From the NCBI GenBank assembly GCA_030824515.1, contig JAVBXN010000014.1:1-64000 (forward strand): a DNA stretch of 64,000 nt, in the 5' to 3' direction. This stretch comes from Pelobacter sp. (GTDB taxonomy: Bacteria > Desulfobacterota > Desulfuromonadia > Geobacterales > Pseudopelobacteraceae). The notes under the pieces are model-generated. The model was not told where the DNA came from, made no database searches, and saw nothing but the letters and a program-made list of their open reading frames with translations. Made by a program: the position numbers and the translations under genes. Position 1 is the stretch's first letter. Each line of letters begins with the position of its first letter. Of the stretch, positions 45,640-54,291 are shown in pieces.

Positions 45640-45785
45640 AAATGAAGGAACTTTTTCATGGACGTAAAAAAACAAGAGTGCTTTTTATCTGGTTGAAGTC
45701 ACAGATGTTCCTGCAGGGAGGCCGCCAGAAAAGGCAACACTTAAAATCAAGGGTTTTTATTGCAAACATAGCCGGGAGGTGACTC

Positions 45786-47198
45786 ATGAATCCCCATGAT
45801 TCGAGGGATATAACACCACCTCAAGACATCATCCGCAGCGTTGTGGAGTTGTGCGCCGGCTGCGACACCTGCCGCACACTGATGGATCAGGACTGCCTTT
45901 TTTTTCCTGAACTCTACCGCCTCTGGGATCTGGAAAAAGAAAGTGGAATTACTATTACTGAAGCTGAACTGCGCAGTCTTGTGGAACTCTGTACCCTCTG
46001 CTCTCTCTGCCCCTGCCCCAAAATACCGGCTGACTTGATGGAGGCCAAGAGCCGCTATATTGACAAAGAAGGGTTACCCCTGACAACCCGTCTGCTCACA
46101 AATGTTCCACGGCTTGCCCGCCTGTGTGGGATCTTTCCTAAACTGGTAAACTCCCTGCAGTCAAATAAAGCTGTCAGCTCACTGATAAAAAAAGTGACTC
46201 ATGTCCATGCCGAGCGGCAACTCCTTATGTTTCCGGAACAAAGTTTTTTTCAATGGGCTGAACAGAAAGGTTTGACCAACAGAATGGAGGGTAGCCGCAA
46301 CGTAGCCTATTTTGTCGGCTGCACGGCCGGTTATATCTTCCCCCAGGTTGGGCGGGCGACTGTGGAGGTACTGGAGCACAACGGCCTGACTGTCCAGATA
46401 CCGCCACAGCACTGTTGCGGCATGCCGCACCTTGTGGAAGGCGATCGCACAACCGCGCTGCAGCGAGTTCAATCCAATATGGAAAACCTGCTCGCATCGG
46501 TTCAGGCTGGTAATGATCTCTTCTGCTCCTGTCCGAGCTGCGGTTACTTTATGAAGATCCTTCTCAGAGAAAGGGCCTGCTACTCAGAGGCGTACCAGAA
46601 GTCGGTTAATGCTGGAGAGGATGAGATCAAGATCCCGAAACCTGGATGGGGCGGCACAAAGCACAGAGTGCTCAAAAAATCGATGTATAAAGATATTTTG
46701 AAGGATGATGGATATTTTTCATCCCTCGACCCCATGGGCCGCATCGGCCTGGCTGAACAACTTTCCGATGCCGGAGAGTACCTGGCCCGCCTTCACACCG
46801 AGGGCAGCTTCAACACGAATTTTACTGCTATCCCCGAACGGATGGTCTACTTTGCACCCTGCCACCAGCGGGAACAGAAGATCGGAAGCCCATATCCGGA
46901 ACTACTGTCGCTTATTCCTTGTATAACCATTGAACGGTTAGGAGGGATGTACTGTTGCGGCATGGGAGGAAATTTGGGTTTCAAGGCCGATTTTCACGAC
47001 AAATCTCTTGAAGTCGGTAGTCCGCTGATGGAGAAGATCCGGGAACTGGCTCCCCAGGCAATCATCACAGATTGTATGAGTTGCAGGTTGCAGTTCAATC
47101 ATGCACTTCCTTATCCGGTTTTCCACCCGATGGAAATTCTTGCCAGGGCCTATCAGTTCCGGATTACTAGCCCTGTCAACTGCTCACTGAAAACATGA
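45786..47198 (+). CDS. CCG-domain Fe-S oxidoreductase (GlpC/HdrD-like)
   Basis: 470 residues. Two N-terminal Cys clusters (CAGCDTC...C and CTLCSLCPCP) for [4Fe-4S], and two CCG modules (QHCCGMPH with CSCPSC; YCCGMGGNLGF with DCMSC). Such proteins are electron-transfer subunits that work with flavin dehydrogenases or as disulfide/persulfide reductases. It heads a run with a YeeE/YedE transporter (11 bp later) and a TusA-like protein, suggesting handling of a sulfur or selenium compound. The exact substrate is unknown. Good GGGAGGTGA ribosome site. Confidence 0.85.
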   Translation: MNPHDSRDITPPQDIIRSVVELCAGCDTCRTLMDQDCLFFPELYRLWDLEKESGITITEAELRSLVELCTLCSLCPCPKIPADLMEAKSRYIDKEGLPLTTRLLTNVPRLARLCGIFPKLVNSLQSNKAVSSLIKKVTHVHAERQLLMFPEQSFFQWAEQKGLTNRMEGSRNVAYFVGCTAGYIFPQVGRATVEVLEHNGLTVQIPPQHCCGMPHLVEGDRTTALQRVQSNMENLLASVQAGNDLFCSCPSCGYFMKILLRERACYSEAYQKSVNAGEDEIKIPKPGWGGTKHRVLKKSMYKDILKDDGYFSSLDPMGRIGLAEQLSDAGEYLARLHTEGSFNTNFTAIPERMVYFAPCHQREQKIGSPYPELLSLIPCITIERLGGMYCCGMGGNLGFKADFHDKSLEVGSPLMEKIRELAPQAIITDCMSCRLQFNHALPYPVFHPMEILARAYQFRITSPVNCSLKT

Positions 47199-47209
47199 AA
47201 TGAGTATAT

Positions 47210-48352
47210 ATGACAATATCCTCCCTATGGCTTGCTGCCGGCTTCAATCTGATTATTGGTCTGGTACTGGGGAACATACTTTATCGTGGCGACTTCTGTA
47301 TTGCCGGCATTCTGCGTGACCAATTCCTGTTCCGGGATCGTACTCTCTTGCGCCCATTGTTGCTGGCAGTGGGGCTAACCCTGTCTTTGTTTACCCTTGT
47401 ACGCTACACAGGCATGCTGCCGGCAACTCCGCCGCCCACATTCGGGACACCTTCTCTTACAGGCATTGCAGGTGGTTGGCTGTTTGGCATAGGTATGGTG
47501 CTGGCGGGCGGATGCGTTATCAGTACACTTTATAAAATGGGCGGCGGCAACCTTTCCCACAGCGTTGCCTTTATGGGTATCGTTGCTGGAAGCGTGCTGT
47601 ATGCTGAACTGCAACCGTTGTTTGATCGTCTTTATAGTGCAGGAAAATTCACCGAAATCTCGTTTATAAACCAGAAATGGCCTTTAGCTGCCGAGGTGAC
47701 CAACCTTCTGGTAATGTTGTTCACCGTTTTTTTTGCTTTACGCTGGTATCGTGCCAGCCTATTAAAGATAGTTGCGGCAGCCCACGGATACCTGCAACCC
47801 TGGAAGATAGCCGTTTGGTTGGCTCTGCTTAACCTGTCGGCATATTTGGTGAACGGCTGGCCCCTTGGCATATCAAAAGCTTACCTCAATATTGGGGTCT
47901 GGCTTGAGACACAACTATTCCCGGCTCATGTGTTGCATTCGCCAACCATATTCCAACAGACTCGACTGACCATGATGAACTCAACCGGCGAAATGTATGA
48001 CCCTTATATGCTGACCGAACTGCCCTTGATGGCAGGTATTCTGGCCGGGTCTCTGCTCACCGCTGTTTTTCTCAAAGAGTTCAATGTGTACGGGTTGCCT
48101 CCATGCCGTCAGGGTCTGTCTGCTTTCACAGGTGGCATCCTGATGGCGCTTGGGGCTCGCATGTCCAATGGTTGCAATATCAAGTTCATGCTGGGCGGCT
48201 TGCCGCTGCTGTCAATTGAAGCTGTGTTGTTTGTCTCCGGCATGCTGCTTGGGGCATGGCACGGGGCAAAACTGCTGCCACTTGTCATTACCCCGATAAC
48301 TGCGAAAAAAGAGTTGCTTTCTTCTGACACACCCTCTATCCGCCCCACTTAA
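47210..48352 (+). CDS. YeeE/YedE-family sulfur/selenium transporter
   Basis: 380 residues, about ten membrane helices. Family motifs: YRGDFCIAGILRDQF near the start, GMVLAGGCVISTLYKMGGGN in the middle, and ALGARMSNGCNIKFMLGGL near the end, with the conserved Cys in each. Members take up thiosulfate (TsuA) and are also linked to selenium metabolism by genome context. It lies just before a TusA-like gene, the usual partner. Confidence 0.9.
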   Translation: MTISSLWLAAGFNLIIGLVLGNILYRGDFCIAGILRDQFLFRDRTLLRPLLLAVGLTLSLFTLVRYTGMLPATPPPTFGTPSLTGIAGGWLFGIGMVLAGGCVISTLYKMGGGNLSHSVAFMGIVAGSVLYAELQPLFDRLYSAGKFTEISFINQKWPLAAEVTNLLVMLFTVFFALRWYRASLLKIVAAAHGYLQPWKIAVWLALLNLSAYLVNGWPLGISKAYLNIGVWLETQLFPAHVLHSPTIFQQTRLTMMNSTGEMYDPYMLTELPLMAGILAGSLLTAVFLKEFNVYGLPPCRQGLSAFTGGILMALGARMSNGCNIKFMLGGLPLLSIEAVLFVSGMLLGAWHGAKLLPLVITPITAKKELLSSDTPSIRPT

Positions 48353-48378
48353 AACCCTTGCTTCAGGAGAATCGACAT

Positions 48379-48639
48379 ATGAGCAGCGCTGATACAGCTA
48401 TAGAAACAATTGAACTGGATATCCTGGGGCAGGTCTGTCCAGCCTGTCTTCTGGTGGTTCTCAAACAGATAAACCTGTACCGGGATCGTCTGCGTGACGG
48501 TAAGGCCAGATTGCTCGTGCTTACCGACCATCGTGACACGACTCGAACAGTTCCTGCCTCGGCCCAGAAGATGGGGCTTTGTGTTGAAGTCCGTAAAGTT
48601 TCCACCTATTACGAGATAATTATCGGCGGCAAGTCATGA
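48379..48639 (+). CDS. TusA/SirA-like sulfur carrier with CPAC motif
   Basis: 86 residues from the ATG at 48379, which has AGGAGA 8 bases upstream; an in-frame TTG at 48358 is less likely. TusA fold: IELDILGQVCPACLLVVLKQI, then a beta-alpha-beta body. The usual motif CPxP is replaced by CPAC, giving a second cysteine next to the carrier cysteine. TusA proteins carry persulfide sulfur, or selenium in some cases. It overlaps the kinase gene by 4 bases. Confidence 0.88.
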   Translation: MSSADTAIETIELDILGQVCPACLLVVLKQINLYRDRLRDGKARLLVLTDHRDTTRTVPASAQKMGLCVEVRKVSTYYEIIIGGKS

Positions 48640-50279
48640 GCGATTGTTCCAAGGAGCAAGAAAACTGCCTTGCCTATGTGCAATATATCAGGGAGAAAAC
48701 CAACCAGCTCCTGGAGGTTATGGGAACGGAGCCGCTGCATGAAGAGGAACTTGACGACCACGCCTTGATCGAACTCGATCCGATCGGCACAATTGCACAG
48801 TCATTTGGCCACATTCTGGAGTACCTGAATGAGACCATCCGCGAACTACAGGTTGCCAAGGATGAATTACAGGCGATTTTCGATGCCACTGGAGTCGGCA
48901 TCTCAATTATTGATCAGGATTTCCGTATCTTGCGCTGCAATGAAATGCAGCGTTCTTTGCTAGTAGCCCCTGGAAATGAAGATGTTACCGGCCGTTACTG
49001 CTACGACACCTATGGTAATCGCAGTGCGCCGGTGGATCATTGCCCGGCAAAATATTCTTTTGCTACCGGTCAACCTGCTGTAGCCCGCGAAATGATCAAG
49101 CGTGGCAAATATTTTCAGGTTGTAACCACTCCGTTTGCCTGGGATGAAAATGATCGAGTCACAACGGTGATTGAAGTATCGCTTGATGTCACCGAGAAAA
49201 AAATGGCGGAACTGGCGGAAAAAGAACAGCGAGAATTCTATTTGACTGAAAAATCGAAACTGGCCACAGTACTGGAAAGCCTTTCAGAAGGATTGCTGGT
49301 AATCGATTCAGATGGCCGGATTATTTCTGCAAACCGTTCTGCCGCTGCCTGCCTGAAGCTTGCTGAGACTGAAATGATCGGCATGTCGGTGGCAACGCTC
49401 CTGCCCGGGCTTACCATCAACACGAAAATGTTGCAAATGGTCGATTTGCCCTATACTCCACCCGATGCCCCGGAACGCCAACTCTCCCTTAACATGTCCC
49501 CTCTGCTGGATAGCGAGCAAAAATATATCGGCAGGGTCATCACCTTCCGTGACAGCACTGAAGAGAGAAAACAGCAGGAAATGTATCATCGCACGGAAAA
49601 ACTCTCTGCAATCGGTCAGCTCTCAGCTGGTGTGGCCCATGAACTGAACACTCCGCTGGGGAGTATACTGGGGTATGCACGTCTGTTGCTGAAACAGGAG
49701 AACCTGACCCAGCAGCAGCGTGAACAGTTGGCAGTTATTGCTGAACAGGCCAAGAAGAGCGGCTCCATCATTCAAGCCCTGCTCAACTTTTCCCGTCATG
49801 CCCAGCCAACCCAGTGCCGCCTGACTGAATGCGACTTGAACGAAGTCATTAAATCAGCCCTCTGCCTTCTTACTACTGAGCTGAGCAAGCGGAAGATCAC
49901 ACTGAAAACCGATCTTGACATCATCCCAAAGGTCTGCGCCGACCCCGGAGGGATTGAACAGGTAGTCCTGAATATGGTTATGAACGCTCTGCAGGCCATC
50001 GGCAAACAAGGAGAAATCAGCATTAAAGTCAGACATCAATCCGGAGGTATCAGGCTTGAGGTACAGGATACCGGCCCCGGCATACTGGATGAGATCAGAA
50101 GCCGCATCTTTGACCCGTTCTTCACCACTAAGCCGTTTGGGGAAGGGACCGGTCTGGGGCTTTCGATCTGTGCAGGCATTGTCAATGAGAACGGTGGCAG
50201 TATTGATATCGCCCGATCAGGAAGTAGCGGGACCACTTTTGTGGTGATACTGCCCTGCAAGGAGGCTGGCGATGCCTGA
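48636..50279 (+). CDS. Soluble PAS-domain histidine kinase
   Basis: 547 residues without membrane helices. An N-terminal helical part, a PAS domain (ELQAIFDATGVGISIIDQDFRILR) with several cysteines after it (GRYCYDTYG, DHCPAKYS), a second PAS (LATVLESLSEGLLVIDSDG), HisKA (SAGVAHELNTPLGSIL) and HATPase_c (NMVMNALQAIG, GEGTGLGLSICAG). The cysteines in the first PAS could sense redox state or a metalloid; that is inference. It overlaps the next gene, an NtrC-type regulator, by 8 bases. Confidence 0.92.
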   Translation: MSDCSKEQENCLAYVQYIREKTNQLLEVMGTEPLHEEELDDHALIELDPIGTIAQSFGHILEYLNETIRELQVAKDELQAIFDATGVGISIIDQDFRILRCNEMQRSLLVAPGNEDVTGRYCYDTYGNRSAPVDHCPAKYSFATGQPAVAREMIKRGKYFQVVTTPFAWDENDRVTTVIEVSLDVTEKKMAELAEKEQREFYLTEKSKLATVLESLSEGLLVIDSDGRIISANRSAAACLKLAETEMIGMSVATLLPGLTINTKMLQMVDLPYTPPDAPERQLSLNMSPLLDSEQKYIGRVITFRDSTEERKQQEMYHRTEKLSAIGQLSAGVAHELNTPLGSILGYARLLLKQENLTQQQREQLAVIAEQAKKSGSIIQALLNFSRHAQPTQCRLTECDLNEVIKSALCLLTTELSKRKITLKTDLDIIPKVCADPGGIEQVVLNMVMNALQAIGKQGEISIKVRHQSGGIRLEVQDTGPGILDEIRSRIFDPFFTTKPFGEGTGLGLSICAGIVNENGGSIDIARSGSSGTTFVVILPCKEAGDA

Positions 50280-51615
50280 TCCGGCTATCCTGATTGTTGA
50301 TGACGACTTGAGGATGCGACAATTGATCCGGGATACCCTGGCAAGCGAGGGGATTAACGCAACTCTCTGTAGCGATGGTCCCGAGGCTGCCACATGTCTG
50401 CAACAAAGAACTGTTGACCTGATTATTACCGATCTGATGATGCCCCAGATGGACGGCATGGAACTGCTGAAGCTGGCGCTTCAGGCCAATCCCGATTGTC
50501 TGGTGGTGGTCATTACCGGGTATGGCTCCATTGAATCAGCAGTTCAGGCGATCAAGAACGGTGGCTACGACTACCTGCAAAAACCGTTTGAGCCTGACCA
50601 TCTGTTGCTGGTGGTAAATCGGGCACTGGTGAGGTTGCGGCTACAGGAAGAAAACCGTCAACTGCGTCGGCAGGTTGCTGGATGCCAAACCGACGAATTG
50701 CTCGGTAGCAGTAAGCAGATGACCGAACTCAAAACGCTGATAACCAGGATTGCACCTTTTGACACAACGGTTCTGATTCAGGGTGAAACCGGCACCGGTA
50801 AGGAGTTGGTTGCCCGGATGATTCATCGTCTGAGCCAGCGTCGTGATCAGTGTTTTCTGCCGATCAACTGTGGCGCACTACCTGAGTCACTGCTTGAATC
50901 GGAGCTGTTCGGTCACGCACGAGGCGCCTTCACCGGTGCTGACAAGGACAAGAAAGGGCTGCTTGAATCAGCCGATCACGGGACCATCTTTCTGGATGAA
51001 ATAAATACCACCTCTCCGGCTTTTCAAGTCAAATTGTTGCGAGTGCTGCAGGATGGCAGTTTCATTCGCGTTGGTGACCACGATCCGCGTACCGTTGACC
51101 TGCGGGTGATAGCAGCAAGCAATGTGTCTCTTGATAAAGAGGTTCAGGCCGGAAGATTCCGCAGCGACCTTTTCTATCGACTGAATGTAGTCACCATAGA
51201 GGTTCCGTTGCTGCGTGAACGCAATGGTGATATCGGCCTGCTAGCCCATTACTTTCTTACCCGCTATGCCAAACAGTACGGTTTGCAACTGACCGGCATC
51301 TCCCCCGATGCTATGCATTACCTACGCAGCTATCACTGGCCCGGCAATGTGCGTGAACTTGAAAACGTCATTGAACGGGCTGTCATTATGGCTGACGGCA
51401 ACGATCTGCAACGTCAAAATCTACCTGGCTTCTCGTTAAAACCGGATCTTCTTTCATCCTCATCCGAGCTCGAATTGATGCCGATCTCTGAACTGGAGCG
51501 ACGTCACATTATTCGTGTGCTCAAGGCAACCGAAGGGCACAAAGGGAAGGCTTCCAAACTTCTCGGCATGAGCCCTTCATCACTATGGAGAAAAATTAAA
51601 CTGTACGACCTATAG
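50272..51615 (+). CDS. Sigma-54-dependent response regulator of the ext-type locus
   Basis: 447 residues. Receiver with phosphoacceptor Asp in LIITDLMMPQMDG, AAA+ with GETGTGKE, intact GAFTGA loop, Walker B TIFLDEINT, and a C-terminal Fis-type helix-turn-helix (GHKGKASKLLGMSPSSLWRKI). A clear sigma-54 promoter lies 110 bp downstream ahead of the cytochrome operon, and this protein is its natural activator. Confidence 0.94.
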   Translation: MPDPAILIVDDDLRMRQLIRDTLASEGINATLCSDGPEAATCLQQRTVDLIITDLMMPQMDGMELLKLALQANPDCLVVVITGYGSIESAVQAIKNGGYDYLQKPFEPDHLLLVVNRALVRLRLQEENRQLRRQVAGCQTDELLGSSKQMTELKTLITRIAPFDTTVLIQGETGTGKELVARMIHRLSQRRDQCFLPINCGALPESLLESELFGHARGAFTGADKDKKGLLESADHGTIFLDEINTTSPAFQVKLLRVLQDGSFIRVGDHDPRTVDLRVIAASNVSLDKEVQAGRFRSDLFYRLNVVTIEVPLLRERNGDIGLLAHYFLTRYAKQYGLQLTGISPDAMHYLRSYHWPGNVRELENVIERAVIMADGNDLQRQNLPGFSLKPDLLSSSSELELMPISELERRHIIRVLKATEGHKGKASKLLGMSPSSLWRKIKLYDL

Positions 51616-51723
51616 TGCAGTTTCTCTGCTATACCCCCTCTCAATTCATTCATATTGCACGATCATTTCATTTTGGAACAAAATCATTCCGACTAAGTCA
51701 TGATATTCCGGCATGTTACCTGT

Positions 51724-51740
51724 TGGCGTCGTCTTTGCTT
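51724..51740 (+). promoter_or_regulatory. Sigma-54 (-24/-12) promoter
   Basis: TTGGCGTCGTCTTTGCTT: GG at 51725-51726 and GC at 51737-51738 with exactly 10 bp between, and the flanks match the TGGCAC-N4/5-TTGCT consensus well. Transcription would start near 51750. It lies directly after a sigma-54 activator gene and ahead of the selenocysteine cytochrome operon. Confidence 0.8.
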
Positions 51741-51745
51741 GTATA

Positions 51746-51873
51746 ATTCCGGTTCCAAATCAAAGATGCAGTCAAGGCGGCGAGGACTGAAGCGACGAAG
51801 GCATACAAAAAACAGTATGTTGAGGAGCTGAAGACGAGCCAACGAAGAGGGCGCTTTGATTTGGAATTGGAAT
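51746..51873. repeat. 128-bp element with 20-bp terminal inverted repeats
   Basis: Left end 51746-51765 and right end 51854-51873 are inverted copies matching at 18 of 20 bases (13 contiguous, TTCCAAATCAAAG). The inside is G/A-rich with a small CATAC/GTATG hairpin and no protein-like frame. It could be a miniature mobile element (MITE) or a folded leader RNA. It lies in the transcribed leader of the cytochrome operon. Confidence 0.65.
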
Positions 51874-51894
51874 AACACATCGAGTATGCCTGCA

Positions 51895-51946
51895 AAGGAG
51901 GTGATCAGTGTGCCGTAATCGGGCGCATGCTCATAAAACGGGATAA
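51895..51946 (+). CDS. Possible 12-codon leader peptide with full-length Shine-Dalgarno
   Basis: AAAGGAGGTGATC (51895-51907) is complementary to nearly the whole anti-Shine-Dalgarno of 16S rRNA. Directly after it a GTG (51908) opens a short frame reading MCRNRAHAHKTG and ending at 51946, 24 bp before the cytochrome start. It may be a leader peptide, a decoy ribosome site or the remnant of a gene. It is too short for homology. Confidence 0.3.
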
Positions 51947-51969
51947 ATCTTAACAACGGGAGGTCTTCA

Positions 51970-53211
51970 TTGAAAACAATTTTGAAGCGATTCACACAGG
52001 CGTTAGTACTGATGGGTATGTTCAGCGCAACAGCCTTTGCCGCCGGGCAGAGCGGTTGTATCACCTGTCACACGGATGATGCCAGGATGAAGGTGCTTGT
52101 CACCTTTATCCCGCCGCTCGAAGGTGAAGGCGAGGGCTGAGCAGGGAAGCCTCCGCCAGTTTCGGCGGACAAGTATTACCAGGGGTTTGTTGTTGACAAG
52201 GAAGTTATAGCAAAAGACCCGCATTTTGCTGCAGGTTGCTCGTCCTGCCATCAGGGCGATGAGAAAGCGCTCGATAAAGTCGCAGCCCACAAGGGTATGG
52301 TCAAACGCCCTTCTGACAATCTGTCGGTCTGCGGCAGCTGTCACGGCGAAATTGCCAAAAACTACAAAAATTCCCTCCACTATACAACAGCAGGGCTTAA
52401 ACATGGCGTCAACGGGCGCATGGCCACTGCCGAAGGAAAGATCTTTAACGAGAAGGTTTTCCCAAAAGCATGCAACAGCTGCCATGCCTCCTGTGGCGAC
52501 TGCCATGTGAAGGTCCCTGTCATCGGCGGCATCAATATCGGCCTCATCAAGGGCCATCAGTTTGTCAAACGTGACGAAGCAAAGACCTGCGCGCTTTGCC
52601 ATGGTGGTCGTGTATATCCCGAATATACCGGCGAATACGGCGGCACCCCTGATGTCCATTACCAGAAAGGGATGTTCTGCGCAGATTGCCATGTCAAGTC
52701 GGAAACACACGGTGACGGTACCGTCCAGACAGGGCGCAAGGACATCATGGACCGACCTTCCTGCCAGAAGTGTCACCCCTCCGGCACCGAAAAAAGCGAC
52801 AAGTCAAAACTGGCTCACTCAGCACACAACGGTAAAGTAAGTTGTGTGGCGTGCCACTCCTCCGGTGACTACCGTAACTGCACAAACTGTCATGAAGGCA
52901 AGGGCGCCAAAGCTACTCCCGGCTTTATTCTCGGTCGGAACCCCCGCGACAAGAAAACCGTCACCACGCTAAGGATTATTCCGACCGTGCGGGACACCTT
53001 TGTCGAATCCGGGGTCAAGATGGAAAAGTTCGACGCACTTCCCAATTATTGGGATACTTCTCCGCATAATATCAAGAAAAGAACCGACCGCACCAGATCG
53101 TGTGATACCTGCCACGTTGAAAAGTCCGGTTTCCTGACACGTGAAACCCTGATAAAGGGCGGATCAAAAGCCAACGAGGGACTCATCAGTGAGCCCAAAG
53201 CACTTAAATAA
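51970..53211 (+). CDS. extKL: Selenocysteine-containing 11-heme cytochrome c (ExtKL-like)
   Basis: 413 residues if TGA at 52138-52140 (codon 57) is read as selenocysteine. From TTG at 51970 (GGGAGG site upstream) the frame gives a signal peptide (KTILKRFTQALVLMG...TAFA), heme motif CITCH at residue 30, then EGEGEG-U-AGKPPP, and runs on without a break into CSSCH and nine more CxxCH motifs (CGSCH, CNSCH, CGDCH, CALCH, CADCH, CQKCH, CVACH, CTNCH, CDTCH). A SECIS-like hairpin follows the TGA. Without readthrough the product would be a 56-residue fragment and the rest would lack a signal peptide. Geobacter ExtKL cytochromes of selenite/tellurite-type operons are, as I recall, of this kind. It is probably a periplasmic or outer-membrane-associated electron carrier. 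A disabling nonsense mutation is the alternative. Confidence 0.82.
52152..52169 (+). promoter_or_regulatory. SECIS-like hairpin downstream of UGA in the cytochrome gene
   Basis: TCCGCC (52152-52157), loop AGTTTC, GGCGGA (52164-52169): a perfect 6-bp stem beginning 11 nt after the TGA. The loop has a GU pair of bases at positions 22-23 counted from the U of UGA, close to G23/U24 of the E. coli fdhF SECIS, and a G among its first two bases as in bacterial SECIS elements. SelB would bind here. Confidence 0.75.
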
Positions 53212-53221
53212 AGGAGAAAAT

Positions 53222-54112
53222 ATGAAAAAAACAGGAATGCTCGTAATGATGTTGCTCGTGCTTTGTGTCGGACAGGTTTGGGGGGCATCTCTCCCTGCCA
53301 TTGTTTCAACCGACTGGCTGGAACAGAACCTTGGCAATCCTGACCTCCGTATCGTCGATATCAGAGATCTGGGAGAGTACAAGGCCGGGCACATTCCCGG
53401 TGCTGTCAGTGCTGCTTACGGCAGTTGGGCAATCAACGTCAAGCCGCTGGACAACGAAGTCCCCGAGCAGGAAGATCTGCAGGATGTCATTCGCAATGCC
53501 GGGATCAGCGAGAAAACCATGGTTGTGGTGGTAGGAAAAACCGACACCATACCCAACCAGGTCAATTCTCCCCGAGTCGCCTGGACCCTCCAGTATGCCG
53601 GAATCAAGCAGGCAGCGTTTCTTGATGGCGGCATCAGCAAGTGGCTTGCCGATAAAAAGCCGATGTCAACCGACATGGTCAAGGTTGTACCCACAACGGT
53701 ATCCATTAAATTTCAGAAAAATATGATGGCAAACAAGGCCGATGTCACAGCAGGCAAAGCCATGCTGGTCGATTCAAGGCTTCCTGAATTCTATTTCGGC
53801 GCAAGCAAGGTTCCCCACGTGAAAAGACCGGGTAAAATCGCCGGTGCCGCGTTATTGCCGTCAGCCTGGCTTTTCAAAAAAGACGGCACCCTCCGGGAAG
53901 TCAGTGAGATTGAAGCAATGGCTGTGGGTGTTGTGGGAAAAGACAAGTCAAAGGATATGATCCTTTACTGTGACAGTGGCCGTCTGTCAGCCGGCTTTGT
54001 CTATGTTCTCACCAATGTCCTGGGCTACAAGAACGTCCGCATGTATGATGCTTCATTGCAGGATTGGGTAGAAGACCCAAAAGCTCCTCTGACAATGTAT
54101 AACTGGAACTAA
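53222..54112 (+). CDS. extH: Periplasmic tandem-rhodanese sulfurtransferase (ExtH-like)
   Basis: 296 residues from the ATG at 53222 (AAGGAGAA site); a start at 53189 would overlap the cytochrome gene and lose the signal peptide. Signal peptide MKKTGMLVMMLLVLCVGQVWG. The first rhodanese domain (VDIRDLGEYKAGHIPGA) has no active cysteine; the second has the active loop YCDSGRLSAG. Such proteins transfer sulfane sulfur or selenium between thiols. It is 10 bp after the selenocysteine cytochrome and is the last gene before a terminator. The ext name rests on the neighbour set. Confidence 0.85.
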   Translation: MKKTGMLVMMLLVLCVGQVWGASLPAIVSTDWLEQNLGNPDLRIVDIRDLGEYKAGHIPGAVSAAYGSWAINVKPLDNEVPEQEDLQDVIRNAGISEKTMVVVVGKTDTIPNQVNSPRVAWTLQYAGIKQAAFLDGGISKWLADKKPMSTDMVKVVPTTVSIKFQKNMMANKADVTAGKAMLVDSRLPEFYFGASKVPHVKRPGKIAGAALLPSAWLFKKDGTLREVSEIEAMAVGVVGKDKSKDMILYCDSGRLSAGFVYVLTNVLGYKNVRMYDASLQDWVEDPKAPLTMYNWN

Positions 54113-54134
54113 TTTTGCGTTTGAATATATTTTG

Positions 54135-54159
54135 GCGGCTGCCTGGCAGCCGCTTTTTT
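54135..54159 (+). terminator. Terminator of the cytochrome-rhodanese operon
   Basis: Perfect 8-bp stem GCGGCTGC (54135-54142) with GCAGCCGC (54146-54153), CTG loop and six T. Confidence 0.9.
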
Positions 54160-54291
54160 ATTGCCCCGAATTGCTGTACACAGAATATCTGTTTGGAAGC
54201 ATGCCTTGACACTTCGAAACACAGGGACGTCAGAATGTGGAAATAACGGTTACGTGATGGGTGCATATGTCATCAATATGGAGGTAGTAGA

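Larger units (their letters stand above)
51616..51969 (+). other. 354-bp regulatory gap ahead of the cytochrome operon
   Basis: Between the regulator stop and the cytochrome start. It holds, in order, a sigma-54 promoter (51724-51740), a 128-bp element with 20-bp inverted termini (51746-51873), an unusually complete ribosome site (51895-51907) and a 12-codon reading frame (51908-51946). The first ~100 bp show no recognisable feature. A reading frame on the minus strand covering this gap has no family resemblance. Confidence 0.8.

Noticed and set aside
45640..45785. Sigma-54 promoter before the CCG oxidoreductase gene
   Set aside because: The best GGG...TTGC match (around 45758-45770) has 9 rather than 10 bases between GG and GC.
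52138..52140. TGA in the cytochrome gene as an inactivating mutation or sequencing error
   Set aside because: A signal peptide and heme motifs lie in the same frame on both sides, and a hairpin with SECIS spacing follows. Not fully excluded without the sel genes.
52003..52776. 257-codon minus frame antisense to the cytochrome gene
   Set aside because: The plus strand holds heme motifs in one continuous frame apart from the TGA; the minus frame has none and no family match.
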